A stretch of DNA of 64,000 bases, from the NCBI RefSeq assembly GCF_002901445.1, contig NZ_PPPD01000001.1, positions 1,525,501-1,589,500 on the forward strand, written 5' to 3'. The notes under the pieces were generated by a model. It was not told where the DNA came from. It did no database searches and saw only the letters and a program-made list of their open reading frames with translations. The stretch is from Deinococcus koreensis (GTDB taxonomy: Bacteria; Deinococcota; Deinococci; Deinococcales; Deinococcaceae). Below are positions 1 to 13,360 of the stretch, piece by piece. Position 1 is the stretch's first letter. Every line of letters starts with the position of its first letter. A program made the position numbers and the translations under genes.

Positions 1-10
1 GGAGCAGGGC

Positions 11-703
11 TCACACCATCTTCGGGTCGATCCAGCCGCGCTTGATGCCGAACAGCACGGCCTCCGTGCGGCTGCCCACGCCCAGCTTGGAGAAGATGTT
101 CGCCAGGTGCACCTGCACCGTGCGGGGGCTGATGTCGAGGTCGCGGGCGATCTCCTTGTTGGTGCGCCCGGTGGCGGCCACGCGCAGGACTTCGAGTTCG
201 CGGGGCGAGAGGTCGTCCTCGGGCGGGGTGGGGGTGGTGTTCGCGCTGAAGCGTTCGAGCACCTTGCGCGCCACCGAGGGGTGCAGGGCGCTCTCGCCGG
301 CCGCCACGGCGCGCACGGCGCCCAGCAGGTCGTCCTCGGAGGCGTTTTTCAGCAGGTAGCCGGCGGCGCCCGCCTCCAGCAGCGCGAACACGTAGGCGTC
401 GTCGTCGTAGGAGGTCAGCACCAGCACGCCCACGCCGGGCTGCTCGGCCTTGATCGCCCGGGTCGCCTCGATGCCGTTCATGCCGGGCATGGACACGTCC
501 ATCAGGATCACGTCGGGGCCCAGCTCGCGGGCCCTCAGGATGGCCTCCTCGCCGCTGCCGGCCTCGCCCACCACGTGCAGATCCGCCTCGCCTTCCAGCA
601 GCTCACGGGTGCCCTTGCGCACGACCGGGTGGTCATCCACCAGCAGCAGGGTGATGGCGCGCGGCGAGTCCGGGCCCGTGTCCAGCGTATCGGCGTCAAG
701 CAT
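11..703 (-). CDS. NarL/FixJ-family response regulator
   Basis: A two-component response regulator of about 230 residues. An N-terminal receiver domain carries the acidic pair and phospho-acceptor context ([24 protein letters not shown]). A C-terminal LuxR-type helix-turn-helix follows ([34 protein letters not shown]). It should bind DNA when phosphorylated by a histidine kinase, which is not in the window; the gene runs toward the left edge, so a partner may lie just outside. I chose the ATG at 703 over in-frame starts at 727 and 772 because a TATCCT box at 710-715 lies six bases upstream, the leaderless arrangement seen throughout this window. The regulated genes are unknown. Confidence 0.9.
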   Translation of the reverse strand: MLDADTLDTGPDSPRAITLLLVDDHPVVRKGTRELLEGEADLHVVGEAGSGEEAILRARELGPDVILMDVSMPGMNGIEATRAIKAEQPGVGVLVLTSYDDDAYVFALLEAGAAGYLLKNASEDDLLGAVRAVAAGESALHPSVARKVLERFSANTTPTPPEDDLSPRELEVLRVAATGRTNKEIARDLDISPRTVQVHLANIFSKLGVGSRTEAVLFGIKRGWIDPKMV

Positions 704-773
704 GGGTACAGGATACGGTGCCGGCATCCCGAGCCGGCGCCAGGGTGCGGGCCGCCCACCAGAGCAGGGCACG

Positions 774-810
774 AAAAAAGCCCCCCCGGGTGGGGAGGCG
801 TGCAGGGGGC
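774..810 (-). terminator. Rho-independent terminator of the substrate-binding protein gene
   Basis: On the minus strand a GCCCCC...GGGGGC stem (780-785 with 805-810) is followed by six T residues (774-779). It lies directly after the stop codon of the peptide-binding lipoprotein gene. Confidence 0.75.
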
Positions 811-821
811 CTGGCCGGGGC

Positions 822-2564
<1,743 letters not shown>

Positions 2565-2626
2565 GATGACTCCTGGGGCAGACGGCAAATGAGCGTCGTC
2601 AAGGGAGAAAAGGGGTGAATTCTGGA

Positions 2627-2648
2627 CTCGGCTCAATTTTGAACCGAG
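2627..2648. promoter_or_regulatory. Imperfect 22-bp palindrome upstream of the peptide-binding protein gene
   Basis: CTCGGcTCAAt followed by tTTGAaCCGAG matches at nine of eleven positions per arm. It lies about 65 bases upstream of the start of the leadered substrate-binding protein gene, a plausible place for a repressor or activator site. No T-tract follows it, so a terminator is less likely. The rest of the 2565-2858 spacer shows nothing else that I recognise. Confidence 0.35.
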
Positions 2649-2858
2649 GTGCCCCGCAGCTTAGAGAATGCCCATGAGAACGATTTGGCAGGACGCTCAA
2701 GATGGCGTGGATTCCTTAAAGATTCCCGGTCAGTTTCGCTGGCCGACCTCCGCCGGAACCCGGGCCAGCCTCGCCGGGCAGGCCAACCTGGACGGAGTCC
2801 TGAGTGAAGTGAGAGTCCCCCCACAGCCCACCGGCCCCCCTGCCTGTAAGGTCTGCAC

Positions 2859-3770
2859 ATGTCTGATACGCCCTCTCCTGCGTCCTATCTGCTGCGTGGC
2901 ACGGCAGCGGGCAACACCCTAAGACTGATCGGCATGGACGCGACCCGGGTGGTCGAGGACGCCCGGCTGCGCCACGACCTGAGCAAGACCGCGACCGCCG
3001 CGCTGGGCCGCACCCTGACCGCCAGCGCCCTGCTGGCCGTCGTGCTGGGCAAGCGCAGCGACAGCCGCGTGACCGTGCGCGTCGAGGGCGGCGGCTCCAT
3101 CGGCTGGATCGTGGCCGAGGGCAGCGCCGACGGGCAGATCCGCGGCTACGTGAGGCGCCCCCACGCCGACCTGCCCCTGCGCGAGTCCGACGGCAAGCTG
3201 GACGTGAGCGGCATCGTCGGCCGGGACGGGGAACTAGCGGTCACGCGGCTGCTCGACAACGGGGAGCCGTACACCGGCTCGATCCACCTCACCAGCGGCG
3301 AGATCGCCGAGGACATCAGCACCTACCTGGGAGTCTCCGAGCAGATACCCAACGCCGTGCTGCTGGGCGTGTACGAGGAAGGCGAGCGGGTCACGCACGC
3401 CGGCGGGCTGCTCGTGCAGGCCATGCCGGGCGCCAGCGACGAGACCCTGGCGCGGCTGGAGGCGAATGTCCGCGCCATCGGGCAGATCACGGATCGGCTG
3501 CGCCGGGGCGGCCTGATGCACGTCATGGAGCTGGCGACCGAGGGCCTGGGCCTGACCCTGGCCCCCGGCGCCCAGGCCGCCCGCTTCGAGTGCCGCTGCT
3601 CGCGCGAGCGGGCCAGCGACTCCCTGAAATTCTTCAGCCCCACCGAGCGCCAGGAGATGATCGACGACGGCGGCCAGGAGATCGTGTGCCACTGGTGCGG
3701 CGAGCACTACCAGATCACCCCGGAGGAGATCGCCGCCCTGGACGCCCCGGTCGAGCGGGCACGGGCGTAG
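2859..3770 (+). CDS. hslO: Hsp33 family redox-regulated molecular chaperone
   Basis: Hsp33 is a cytoplasmic holdase switched on by oxidation of a C-terminal zinc centre. The 303-residue length is typical. The C-terminal cysteine set is intact as ECRCS (CxC) and, about 60 residues later, CHWC (CxxC), so redox switching should work. The N-terminus ([21 protein letters not shown]) fits the family. A TAAGGT box at 2847-2852 lies six bases before the ATG, so the mRNA is probably leaderless. The gene ends at a hairpin shared with the convergent gene downstream. An oxidative-stress role fits a Deinococcus. Confidence 0.95.
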   Translation: MSDTPSPASYLLRGTAAGNTLRLIGMDATRVVEDARLRHDLSKTATAALGRTLTASALLAVVLGKRSDSRVTVRVEGGGSIGWIVAEGSADGQIRGYVRRPHADLPLRESDGKLDVSGIVGRDGELAVTRLLDNGEPYTGSIHLTSGEIAEDISTYLGVSEQIPNAVLLGVYEEGERVTHAGGLLVQAMPGASDETLARLEANVRAIGQITDRLRRGGLMHVMELATEGLGLTLAPGAQAARFECRCSRERASDSLKFFSPTERQEMIDDGGQEIVCHWCGEHYQITPEEIAALDAPVERARA

Positions 3771-3774
3771 GGGC

Positions 3775-3850
3775 CGGGCTGGGTGATGAGACGGGCTGGG
3801 TGATGAGGAAGGAGTGATGAGGCCAGCCCATCCCCTCCCTCATCACTCCT
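3775..3850. terminator. Iterated repeat and hairpin between convergent genes
   Basis: Two copies of CGGGCTGGGTGATGAG (3775-3790 and 3792-3807) precede a 13-bp perfect inverted repeat, AGGAGTGATGAGG (3810-3822) with CCTCATCACTCCT (3838-3850). Sitting between the convergent stop codons at 3770 and 3857, it probably terminates both genes. Confidence 0.55.
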
Positions 3851-3856
3851 ACCTCT

Positions 3857-4876
3857 TCACAGTTCCTCCAGCCACCTGTGTCCGGGCCGGGTGCGCTCCA
3901 GGGCGGCCCGCAACCAGTCCCGCGCCTCCCGGTTCAGGGTCGGCGCGGCCCTTGAGAAGTCCTGCTCGTCCTTGCCGCGCGGGTCGTGGCCGTCGGTGGA
4001 ACCGGCTTTGAACAGCAGCACGATCTCGGGTGCCAGGTAGGGCAGGCCGTCCGGAGTGATCCGGCGGGCCTGCTCGAGCGGCGCGGTGAGGGCCGGGTCG
4101 CGCCGGTAGCGCCACAGGCCGCCGCTCAGGTCGCCCAGCATGAGGTCGAGCATCAGGACGTCGGGGAGTGCCGGGTGCCGGGCGTGGATCTGGTAGACGG
4201 GGGGCGCGAGCGGCACCGTGAACCCCTGGTACACCCCCCCCACCGACGCGTCCAGCCGCCACCCGGCCAGGAGACCCGGCAGCGCCCCCTGCGCCTCCCG
4301 GGGCACCGCCACGTCCAGATCGTCGTGGGGCCTAGCCACGTGACCCAGGTGCAGGTCGAGGGCCACACCGCCGGCGATCATCCAGGGGGCGTCCAGCGCG
4401 GCCAGGGCGCGGGCCACGAAACGGGCCGGGCTCAGGCCCACGGTGCGGGCATGGTGCGCCGTGGCCGGTGCCCGCAGCGCCTCGTCGGCGGCGGCTCTCC
4501 CCTGCCCGGCGAACACCCGACGGTACTCCCGCGCCGCCGCCGGGTCGGCCCGCAGCAGCGCCCGCAGCGCTCCCTGCGCGGCCCGCCAGCCGGAGCCGTG
4601 GTCGCACAGCACCAGCCGCCTGCCGCCGGGATGGAGCCAGCGGGACTCCAACTCCGACACGTAGCCCAGGCCGCTCAGCCCCTCCAGCTGGGTCGCAGTC
4701 GGCACTCCCGGCAGCAGGTCGAGGTGCAGCTCGGGCACGTCCAGATCGGCCAGGGCCGGCACACTGCCCGGCCCACCGGGCTGGACGTGGAACACGCCGT
4801 CCGGGCGGCCACGGTCGAGAAAGTCACCGAGGGCCCATTTCAGGGCGGTGACGGCAGAGGAGACGTCCACCCCCAC
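3857..4876 (-). CDS. Fused GrpB-like and aminoglycoside-nucleotidyltransferase-like protein
   Basis: A 339-residue protein made of two nucleotidyltransferase-fold halves. Residues about 25-135 resemble the GrpB/UPF0157 family ([48 protein letters not shown]). Residues about 160-335 resemble aminoglycoside 2''-nucleotidyltransferase-type domains: [11 protein letters not shown] around residues 168-178, then [10 protein letters not shown] with the metal-binding acids at D186 and D188. The substrate is unknown; the similarity does not show drug resistance. The start is a GTG at 4876, or possibly the in-frame GTG two codons later; neither has a good ribosome-binding site. The gene is divergent from htrA and convergent with hslO. 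Confidence 0.65.
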   Translation of the reverse strand: MGVDVSSAVTALKWALGDFLDRGRPDGVFHVQPGGPGSVPALADLDVPELHLDLLPGVPTATQLEGLSGLGYVSELESRWLHPGGRRLVLCDHGSGWRAAQGALRALLRADPAAAREYRRVFAGQGRAAADEALRAPATAHHARTVGLSPARFVARALAALDAPWMIAGGVALDLHLGHVARPHDDLDVAVPREAQGALPGLLAGWRLDASVGGVYQGFTVPLAPPVYQIHARHPALPDVLMLDLMLGDLSGGLWRYRRDPALTAPLEQARRITPDGLPYLAPEIVLLFKAGSTDGHDPRGKDEQDFSRAAPTLNREARDWLRAALERTRPGHRWLEEL

Positions 4877-4912
4877 AGCTATGCACAGCGGGCACGCGGG
4901 CGCATCGGCAAA

Positions 4913-4958
4913 GTGGCGCAGCGGGCAGGTGACACAGCGGGCAGGTGGCGCAGCGGGC
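4913..4958. repeat. Tandem 16-bp repeat upstream of htrA
   Basis: Three consecutive units, GTGGCGCAGCGGGCAG, GTGACACAGCGGGCAG and GTGGCGCAGCGGGC, with a partial unit near 4884-4896. They fill the space between the divergent nucleotidyltransferase and protease genes. Confidence 0.6.
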
Positions 4959-5030
4959 CCTGGGCGGATCGCAACATTCCCTCAAGAGCCGGTGGGAGGG
5001 CGGGGAGCCGGGCCCGGCGATAATGCGGGC

Positions 5031-6299
5031 ATGAGAGGCAAGGGCGTCGCCGTGATTCTGGTTCTGGTCGGCCTCGGGCTGGGGGCGACCCTGCTGCGCG
5101 ATCAGGTGCCGCTGGGGGTCGCCCAGCAGGGCGCCCCGGCCAGCGCGAACCCCGTGGCCGCCGAGGCCGGCGCGCGGCTGCAGAACGAGCAGAACACCAT
5201 CGACGTGGTGGCGCGCTACGAGCCGGGCCTGGTCTTTATTAGCACCGAGAACGAGGTGATGAGCCAAGACCCCTTCGCCATGATGTTCGGCGGCGGCGAG
5301 ACGCAGGTGCAGCAGGGCGTCGGCAGCGGCTTTTTCGTGAACAGTGCCGGCGACATCCTGACCAATTACCACGTGGTCGCGGGCGAATCGGGCGCCGGGG
5401 CGGCGCAGAAGATCAGCGTGCGCCTGATGGGCCGCGAGCAGAGCGTGCCCGCCCGCGTGATCGGTCTGGCCCCGCAGTACGACCTCGCGCTGATCCGCCC
5501 GCAGGGGCTGGAGCCCAGCCTGATCCGCCCGATTCCGCTGGGCGACAGCGACGGCCTGAAGGTGGGCCAGAAGGCCATCGCCATGGGCGCCCCCTTCGGC
5601 CTGGATTTCAGCGTCACCGAGGGCATTGTGAGCAGCACCGCTCGCCAGATTCCCATCGGCTTCTCGGGCGGGGGCGGCGAGGGCATCACGCAGAAGGCCA
5701 TCCAGACCGACGCCGCCATCAATCCCGGCAACTCCGGCGGGCCGCTGCTGGACTCCGGGGGCCGGGTCATCGGCATCAACACGCAGATCATCAGCCCCGG
5801 CGTGCAGGCGGGCGGCGTGGGGCAGAGTGCGGGCGTGGGCTTCGCCATTCCCATCAACGCCGCGAAGAACCTGCTGCCCCGGCTGCAGGCGGCGGCGGGC
5901 GGCGTGGTCAGCGCGCCGCGCATCGGGATCGTGCCCGGACTGGTGGCGCAGAGTGGCGCCCAGGGCGTTCCGGTAGGGCTGAGCATGCTCAGCAGCCAGG
6001 GCAAGCAGGAGCTGAAGTTGCCCGAGCGCGGGCTGGTGCTGCGCTCGGTGCAGCCCGGCTCGCCGGCCGCGCGGGCGGGCCTGCAGGGCGGCACCCGGAT
6101 CCAGGAGTTCCGGGGCGGCGCGGTCAGTCTGGGCGGCGACGTGATCGTGGCCGCCGACGGCAAGCCGGTGGACGCCATCGAAGACCTGCAGGCCGCCCTG
6201 ATCGACCGCAGGCAGGGCGACACCGTGACCCTGAAGCTCTGGCGGGCGGGCCGGGAGCGCGACGTGAAGGTGACCCTGGACGCCAGTTCGTTCCAGTAG
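5031..6299 (+). CDS. HtrA/DegP-family trypsin-like serine protease with PDZ domain
   Basis: A membrane-anchored envelope quality-control protease of about 422 residues. An N-terminal hydrophobic helix ([17 protein letters not shown]) anchors it. The catalytic triad is visible: His in [10 protein letters not shown], Asp in [11 protein letters not shown], and Ser in [16 protein letters not shown]-terminal PDZ-like region follows ([20 protein letters not shown] ... [13 protein letters not shown]). I chose the ATG at 5031 because GATAAT at 5019-5024 ends six bases upstream, implying a leaderless transcript; longer in-frame starts run into the upstream repeat. The tRNA nucleotidyltransferase gene follows after 38 bases. 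Confidence 0.93.
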   Translation: MRGKGVAVILVLVGLGLGATLLRDQVPLGVAQQGAPASANPVAAEAGARLQNEQNTIDVVARYEPGLVFISTENEVMSQDPFAMMFGGGETQVQQGVGSGFFVNSAGDILTNYHVVAGESGAGAAQKISVRLMGREQSVPARVIGLAPQYDLALIRPQGLEPSLIRPIPLGDSDGLKVGQKAIAMGAPFGLDFSVTEGIVSSTARQIPIGFSGGGGEGITQKAIQTDAAINPGNSGGPLLDSGGRVIGINTQIISPGVQAGGVGQSAGVGFAIPINAAKNLLPRLQAAAGGVVSAPRIGIVPGLVAQSGAQGVPVGLSMLSSQGKQELKLPERGLVLRSVQPGSPAARAGLQGGTRIQEFRGGAVSLGGDVIVAADGKPVDAIEDLQAALIDRRQGDTVTLKLWRAGRERDVKVTLDASSFQ

Positions 6300-6337
6300 A
6301 TCCTCCGGACAGGGGCCTCCCTGGGCATACTGGGGGC

Positions 6338-7465
6338 ATGAGTGACGCCCTGGCCCCCCGCGTCTGGTCGCGGCTCAGGCCGGAGGATCAGGCGTGGCTG
6401 GCGTCGCTGGCGACCCTCGCCGGCCCGCAGGCCCGCGTGGCGCTGGTCGGCGGCGCCGTGCGCGACGCCCTGCTGGGCCCCACCCCGCTCGATCTGGACG
6501 TGGTCGTGGAGGGCGCCGACGTGCAGGCGCTGGCCGGGGGAACCGGCCTCCCCGTCGTGTTCCATCCGGCCTTCCGCAACGCCACCGTGACCCTGCCCGG
6601 CGGCCGATCCGCCGACATCGTGCAGGCGCGGCGAGAGCACTACCCGGTGGCGGGCCGGAATCCGGTGCCGCAGCCCGGCACCCTGGAGGACGACCTGCAG
6701 CGGCGCGATTTCGGCGTGAACGCCATAGCGCTGCTCATCTCCCCCGGCGGGCCGGGTGAACTGCTGGACGTGACCGGCGGCCTGGACGACCTGGAGGTCC
6801 GGACGCTGCGCCCCCTGCACGCCGCCTCCCTGCGCGAGGACGCCAGCCGGCTGGTGCGCGGAGCCCGGCTCGCCGCCCGCCTGGGCCTGAGTGCCCACCC
6901 GGAGCTGCTGGAACAGGTGCCCGCCGCCGTGCGGATGGCCGACCGGACGCCCCGCCTGTGGGCCGAGCTGAAGCTGACGCTCGCAGAACCGCGCCCCGGA
7001 GCGGTGGCCCGGACGCTGCGCGAGTGGGGTGCGGGGTACCTGCTCCCCGAGGCGGCGCGGCTGGAGGCCCTGGACGCCGTTCAGGACGGCGGCCAGACGG
7101 TCTCCCCCACCGCCTACGCCGCCGCCCTGCTCTCGGCGGCCGACGATCCCGCCGGGCTGGCGGAGAGGCTGGAACTGGGCGAGCGGCCCGCCGCCTTGCT
7201 GGAGCGCGCCCTTTCGGACACCTTCTATCCGGAGGGCACGCCGGAACGCCTCCTGCGGGCCCTGCTGCGCCCGGACGCCTACGTGGGACTGACCGGCCGG
7301 GACGTGCTCGCGCTGGGCGTGCCGCCGGGCCGGGCGGTGGGCGAGGCCCTGGCGCACCTGGCCCAGCTCCGGCGGGCGGGAAGCCTGCACACGCCCGAGG
7401 ATGAGCGGCGTGAGCTGGAATCGTATCTGGCAGGCAAAAGCCCATGCGGGCGGCCCGTAGAATGA
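6338..7465 (+). CDS. cca: tRNA nucleotidyltransferase / poly(A) polymerase family protein
   Basis: A class II template-independent nucleotidyltransferase that completes tRNA 3' CCA ends. The 375-residue protein has the nucleotidyltransferase motif [12 protein letters not shown] followed by the acidic pair in LDLDVVVEG. It also has the [11 protein letters not shown] motif and the base-recognition neck region. Some Deinococcus genomes divide the work between CC-adding and A-adding enzymes; I cannot tell which this is. A CATACT box (6326-6331) lies six bases before the ATG. The last codons and TGA overlap the -10 box of the next gene. Confidence 0.85.
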   Translation: MSDALAPRVWSRLRPEDQAWLASLATLAGPQARVALVGGAVRDALLGPTPLDLDVVVEGADVQALAGGTGLPVVFHPAFRNATVTLPGGRSADIVQARREHYPVAGRNPVPQPGTLEDDLQRRDFGVNAIALLISPGGPGELLDVTGGLDDLEVRTLRPLHAASLREDASRLVRGARLAARLGLSAHPELLEQVPAAVRMADRTPRLWAELKLTLAEPRPGAVARTLREWGAGYLLPEAARLEALDAVQDGGQTVSPTAYAAALLSAADDPAGLAERLELGERPAALLERALSDTFYPEGTPERLLRALLRPDAYVGLTGRDVLALGVPPGRAVGEALAHLAQLRRAGSLHTPEDERRELESYLAGKSPCGRPVE

Positions 7466-7472
7466 CGGCCAT

Positions 7473-8084
<612 letters not shown>

Positions 8085-8098
8085 GCCGGCAGGAACGC

Positions 8099-8127
8099 GG
8101 GGCGGAGGCAAGCATCGCCTCCGCCCC
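8099..8127. terminator. Bidirectional terminator hairpin
   Basis: An 11-bp perfect stem, GGGGCGGAGGC (8099-8109) with GCCTCCGCCCC (8117-8127) and a 7-base loop, lies between the convergent site-2 protease and hemolysin III genes. Confidence 0.7.
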
Positions 8128-8140
8128 CTTCGTTGGCTCC

Positions 8141-8782
8141 TCAGCGCAGGTTGAACATCATGGCGATGTGGGCGCCGGTGCCGCCCAGCACGAACAGGTG
8201 CCAGATCTCGTGGAAACCGAAGCCGTCTCTGGGATTCCAGCGTTTGGTGCCGTAGATGACGGCGCCCACCGAGTACAGCACCCCGCCCGCCGCCAGCCAG
8301 AAGATCGCGGCGGCGGGCAGGTTGCGCGCGAGCTGCGGCAGGAAGGCCAGGGCCAGCCAGCCCATGCCCACGTACAGTAGGGTGCTGACCCAGCGCGGCA
8401 GCCGCATGGTGATCAGCTTCAGCGCAATGCCGGTCAGCGCGATGCCCCAGATCACCCACAGCACCACGCCCTGCCACACCCCCTCCAGGCCGTAATACGC
8501 GACCGGGGTGTAGCTGCCGGCGATCAGCAGGAAGATCCCCGCGTGGTCGAGTTTGCGCAGCCACAGCAGGCCCCGTTCACTGACCCGGAAGGAGTGGTAG
8601 CTGGCGCTGGCCGCGTACAGGGCGACCATGCTCACGCTGAAGATGATGAAAGGCCACAGCGCCAGCCCCTTCCATTCCGCCCACCACAGCAGCGGTCCCA
8701 GCACCACCAGCGCGGCCAGGGCGCCGCCCCAGTGGGTCAGGGCATTCACCGGTTCGCGGGGGGCAGTCAGCAGACGCTTCAC
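8141..8782 (-). CDS. Hemolysin III / PAQR-family membrane protein (TrhA-like)
   Basis: A seven-helix membrane protein of 213 residues. It has the family's conserved features: [13 protein letters not shown] near the N-terminus, [30 protein letters not shown], and C-terminal [18 protein letters not shown]. The histidines and serine resemble the metal site of PAQR receptors. In bacteria the family is linked to membrane energetics and fluidity homeostasis rather than true hemolysis. The start is a GTG with TACCCT (8789-8794) six bases upstream, so leaderless. The 265-base spacer to the next gene contains no other recognisable element. Confidence 0.9.
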   Translation of the reverse strand: MKRLLTAPREPVNALTHWGGALAALVVLGPLLWWAEWKGLALWPFIIFSVSMVALYAASASYHSFRVSERGLLWLRKLDHAGIFLLIAGSYTPVAYYGLEGVWQGVVLWVIWGIALTGIALKLITMRLPRWVSTLLYVGMGWLALAFLPQLARNLPAAAIFWLAAGGVLYSVGAVIYGTKRWNPRDGFGFHEIWHLFVLGGTGAHIAMMFNLR

Positions 8783-9047
8783 CCGTGCAGGGTACGCCCG
8801 ACCGGCATGAAGCGGGTGGGCGGCGGCACAGTTCCCGGGGTTGGCTCAAGGTCGCCTCACGACGGATGCTGTCGCCCCGATCCACTGGTGGAAGCGCTTC
8901 GTCCGGCAGGCTTCGTGGACAGGTTCCAGCGCCCGGCCCGCTTCCTCTGGGGAGCCGACACAGTGCAGGGCGCCGGGGTGGACGCCTAGACTGGCTCTGA
9001 CCACCGTGCCCACCTGAACGCCGAAGCGATCTGCGGATCAGGAGCCT

Positions 9048-11114
9048 ATGCCCCCAGGCCCTCCCTTGCCCGAGGTGACTATGGACAGCGAGCGCGACAG
9101 CAGCCCTTCTCCGGACGCCCCCGCCCCCGAGCCCGGCCCCACGGCTGACGACCGCGCGCTGGGCATGCACCGCCCGATCGAGCGCCGCGATTTCCTGAAC
9201 GGCCTGGCCTACACGGCCGCCGCCGTGGCGGCCCAGGGCCTGATGCCCTGGGGCCGCGCCCACGCGGGCGGCGCGGGCGGCCCCGCCGCCGGCCCCTACC
9301 CACCCGCCACCCAGGGCGCCGTGGTGGGCCAGACCGGCGCCGCGAGCGCCGTGATGCACGCCCTGCGCGACGGCACCCTGACGCCGGGCGCGGGCGTGAG
9401 CACCGGCGAGACCTTCGATCTGGTGGTGGTCGGGGCGGGTATCTCGGGCCTGAGCGCCGCGCACGAGTTCGGCCGCCTGAACCCCGGCGCCCGCGTGCTG
9501 ATCCTCGACCCGCTGGAGGACATCGGCGGCCACGCCAGTCGCAACGAGTTCCGGGTGGGCGGCAAGATCCTGATCGGCTACGGAGGGTCGCAGTCGCTGC
9601 AGACGCCCAGCTATTTCAGTCCGGCCGTGAACGCCCTGCTGGGCAGCGTGGGCATCGAGCCCCGCAAGTTCGAGGGCTACTACGACGGCGAGTGGTTCGA
9701 TCAACGGGGCCTGGGCTCCGGCGTGTACTTCGACCCGGCCGTGTGGGGCCGCGCCGCGACCGTGCTGGAGACAAAGGAGGTCGCCGACTGGGTGAGCCGG
9801 ACGCCGCTGAATACCCGCGCCCGCCGCGAGCTGACCGAACTGATCGATGCGCCGCGCGACTACCTGCCGGGCCGCAGCGCCGCCCAGAAACGCGCCCTGC
9901 TGGCCGACACGACCTACCGCGACTTCCTGCTGAAGATCGCGCAGGTCGATCCGCAGATCGCGACCTTCTACCAGGACAGCACGCGTGAGTATTTCGGCAG
10001 CGGCATTGATCAGGTGGGCGCGCTGGACGCCTGGGCCAACGGCAACCCCGGTCTGGACGGCCTGGAACTGGGCGACGCCCCGGACCGGGCCATGAGCCCC
10101 AGCGGACGCCTGATCAAGACCGATCCCGACGAGTACATCTACCACTTCCCCGACGGCAACGCCTCGGTGGCCCGCGCGCTGGTGCGTTCGCTGGTGCCCC
10201 GGAGCCTGCCGGCCGGCGACATGCCCGCCCTGGTGCTGGGCCGGCTGGACTACGGGCAGCTGGACGCGAGCGGCCACCCGATCCGCATCCGGCTGGGCAG
10301 CAGCGCCGTGCGGGTGCGCCACCTGGGCGACCCGGCCACCGCCCGCTCGGTGGAGGTGACCTACGCGCGGGGCGGCGGCCTGCACACGGTGGTCGCCGGT
10401 CACGTCGTGCTGGCGTGCTGGCACCGCGTCATCCCCTACCTGACGCGCGAACTGCCGCCCGCGCAGGTCTCCGCCCTGCAGGATCAGGTGAAGGTGCCGC
10501 TGGTATACGCCAACGTGGTGATCCGCACCTGGCGCGCCTTCCAGAAGCTGGGGCTCTCGGACTTCCGGGCGCCGGGGCACTTCTGGATCGGCGCCGACAT
10601 CGACTTCCCGGTCAGCATGGGGGCCTACCAGTTCGCGCGGACGCCGGACGACCCGGTGATCCTGCACCTGCGCCGCATTCCCGGGGGGCCGCTGGGGCAG
10701 GACGTCCGCATCCAGTTCAATGCCGGCCGCGCCGAACTCATGCGGCTGAGCTTCACGGACTACGAGCGGCAGACCCGGGCGCTGCTGGGCGGCGCGCTGG
10801 GGGCGGGCGGTTTCGACCCGGCGCGCGACATCGCCGCCATCACGGTCAACCGCTGGGCGCACGGCTACGCCTACGAGTACATGCGCCCCGCCGACCGCTT
10901 CTGGCCGGGCGGCCCGCTGCCGATCACGCTGGCCCGGCAGGGCTGGGGGCGCGTGGCCATCGCCAACTCGGACTCCGGGGCCTACGCCTACGCCCACAGC
11001 GCCATCGACCAGGGAGTACGCGCGGCGCGGGAACTGCTGGGCGTCACGGCTGGCCCCGCCTACGCAGACTTCCCGGGGCCGCCGCAGGACAAGCTGAAGT
11101 TCTTCGGCTCGTAG
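9048..11114 (+). CDS. Tat-exported FAD-dependent amine oxidoreductase (spermidine dehydrogenase-like)
   Basis: A 688-residue flavoprotein. A twin-arginine export signal (ERRDFLNGLAYTAAA) sits around residues 45-60, implying it is folded with cofactor before export. The FAD-binding Rossmann motif is LVVVGAGISGLSAAHEFG. The ERRDFLNG signal and the following GYGGSQSLQTPSYFS stretch recall bacterial spermidine dehydrogenases (SpdH), so polyamines are a reasonable but unproven substrate. The start at 9048 has AGGAG four bases upstream; an alternative ATG at 9081 also has a GAGGTG site. The gene stands alone and is convergent with the HIT gene. Confidence 0.8.
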   Translation: MPPGPPLPEVTMDSERDSSPSPDAPAPEPGPTADDRALGMHRPIERRDFLNGLAYTAAAVAAQGLMPWGRAHAGGAGGPAAGPYPPATQGAVVGQTGAASAVMHALRDGTLTPGAGVSTGETFDLVVVGAGISGLSAAHEFGRLNPGARVLILDPLEDIGGHASRNEFRVGGKILIGYGGSQSLQTPSYFSPAVNALLGSVGIEPRKFEGYYDGEWFDQRGLGSGVYFDPAVWGRAATVLETKEVADWVSRTPLNTRARRELTELIDAPRDYLPGRSAAQKRALLADTTYRDFLLKIAQVDPQIATFYQDSTREYFGSGIDQVGALDAWANGNPGLDGLELGDAPDRAMSPSGRLIKTDPDEYIYHFPDGNASVARALVRSLVPRSLPAGDMPALVLGRLDYGQLDASGHPIRIRLGSSAVRVRHLGDPATARSVEVTYARGGGLHTVVAGHVVLACWHRVIPYLTRELPPAQVSALQDQVKVPLVYANVVIRTWRAFQKLGLSDFRAPGHFWIGADIDFPVSMGAYQFARTPDDPVILHLRRIPGGPLGQDVRIQFNAGRAELMRLSFTDYERQTRALLGGALGAGGFDPARDIAAITVNRWAHGYAYEYMRPADRFWPGGPLPITLARQGWGRVAIANSDSGAYAYAHSAIDQGVRAARELLGVTAGPAYADFPGPPQDKLKFFGS

Positions 11115-11121
11115 GTCAGGA

Positions 11122-11668
11122 TCACTGGCTCACGGTATGAACCCCCAGCACCTCGCGCAGCCGCTCCAGGATCGCCCGGCGCACCCCCGGCGGCACCGGC
11201 ACGTCGCGCCACTCGAAGGGCTCCCCGAAGGTGGGGTCGCGGAAGGTCATCCCGGCGACCTCCAGCGGGGACGGATACCGCGGGGTGACGTGCCAGTGGA
11301 CATGCGGGTTGGGCCGCCCGTTCTCCAGCGGCGGATCGGGGTTCCGGGCGCGGTAGGCCCAGTTGCGCTGATAGGCCAGGTTGACCAGCGGGGCGCCGTA
11401 GGCGCGCTCCAGCCCCGGCTCCAATACCCGCAGCACGGCCTGAAAGTCGTGCGCCTCGTCATCGGTCAGGTCGGCCATGCGGGGCACATGGCGCCGCGCG
11501 ACCAGCAGCACGCTGCCGGGTGAGCACTGCGAGGGGTGCAGCACGACCTTCCAGTGGTCGGTGGAGGCGACCGTCTCCGGGTCGTGCTCAGGCGGGGTGC
11601 AGCTAATGCAGACAGGATCCGGCTGGAAGGGGCCAGACAGAGCGGGGGCCCGGAACACCCCTCGCCCC

Positions 11669-11682
<14 letters not shown>
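11122..11682 (-). CDS. HIT-family nucleotide hydrolase/transferase
   Basis: A histidine-triad protein of up to 186 residues. The triad is [11 protein letters not shown], the HxHxHxx active site used to hydrolyse phosphoramidate or dinucleotide bonds. Upstream are VCISC and the family core [24 protein letters not shown]. The ATG at 11682 overlaps the last 14 bases of guaB. A GTG at 11658, preceded by a GAGGGGCGAGG stretch, is another possible start. Overlap with guaB suggests cotranscription and translational coupling, which would link it to purine nucleotide metabolism. The physiological substrate is not predictable. Confidence 0.82.
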
Positions 11683-13177
<1,495 letters not shown>

Positions 13178-13360
13178 AGGGGCGAGTCTAAGCCCTGCGC
13201 GAACCGGGCAAGGTGACCGTGTCCAGGCGTGGTGGGCAGGCGCGCGGGGAGGCGGATCGACCGGGGAGAGGCAGACGCTCCCACCCGTCACCGCTGAAGC
13301 CCGTCACCGCTGAAGATCGTCTGAAGGTCGGCACCCTCCAGGCTCCGTACACTTCCGGGC

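Noticed and set aside
3857..4876. Aminoglycoside resistance gene
   Set aside because: Only fold-level similarity and the GG/DxD motif are present; the N-terminal GrpB-like fusion and chromosomal context give no support for drug modification.
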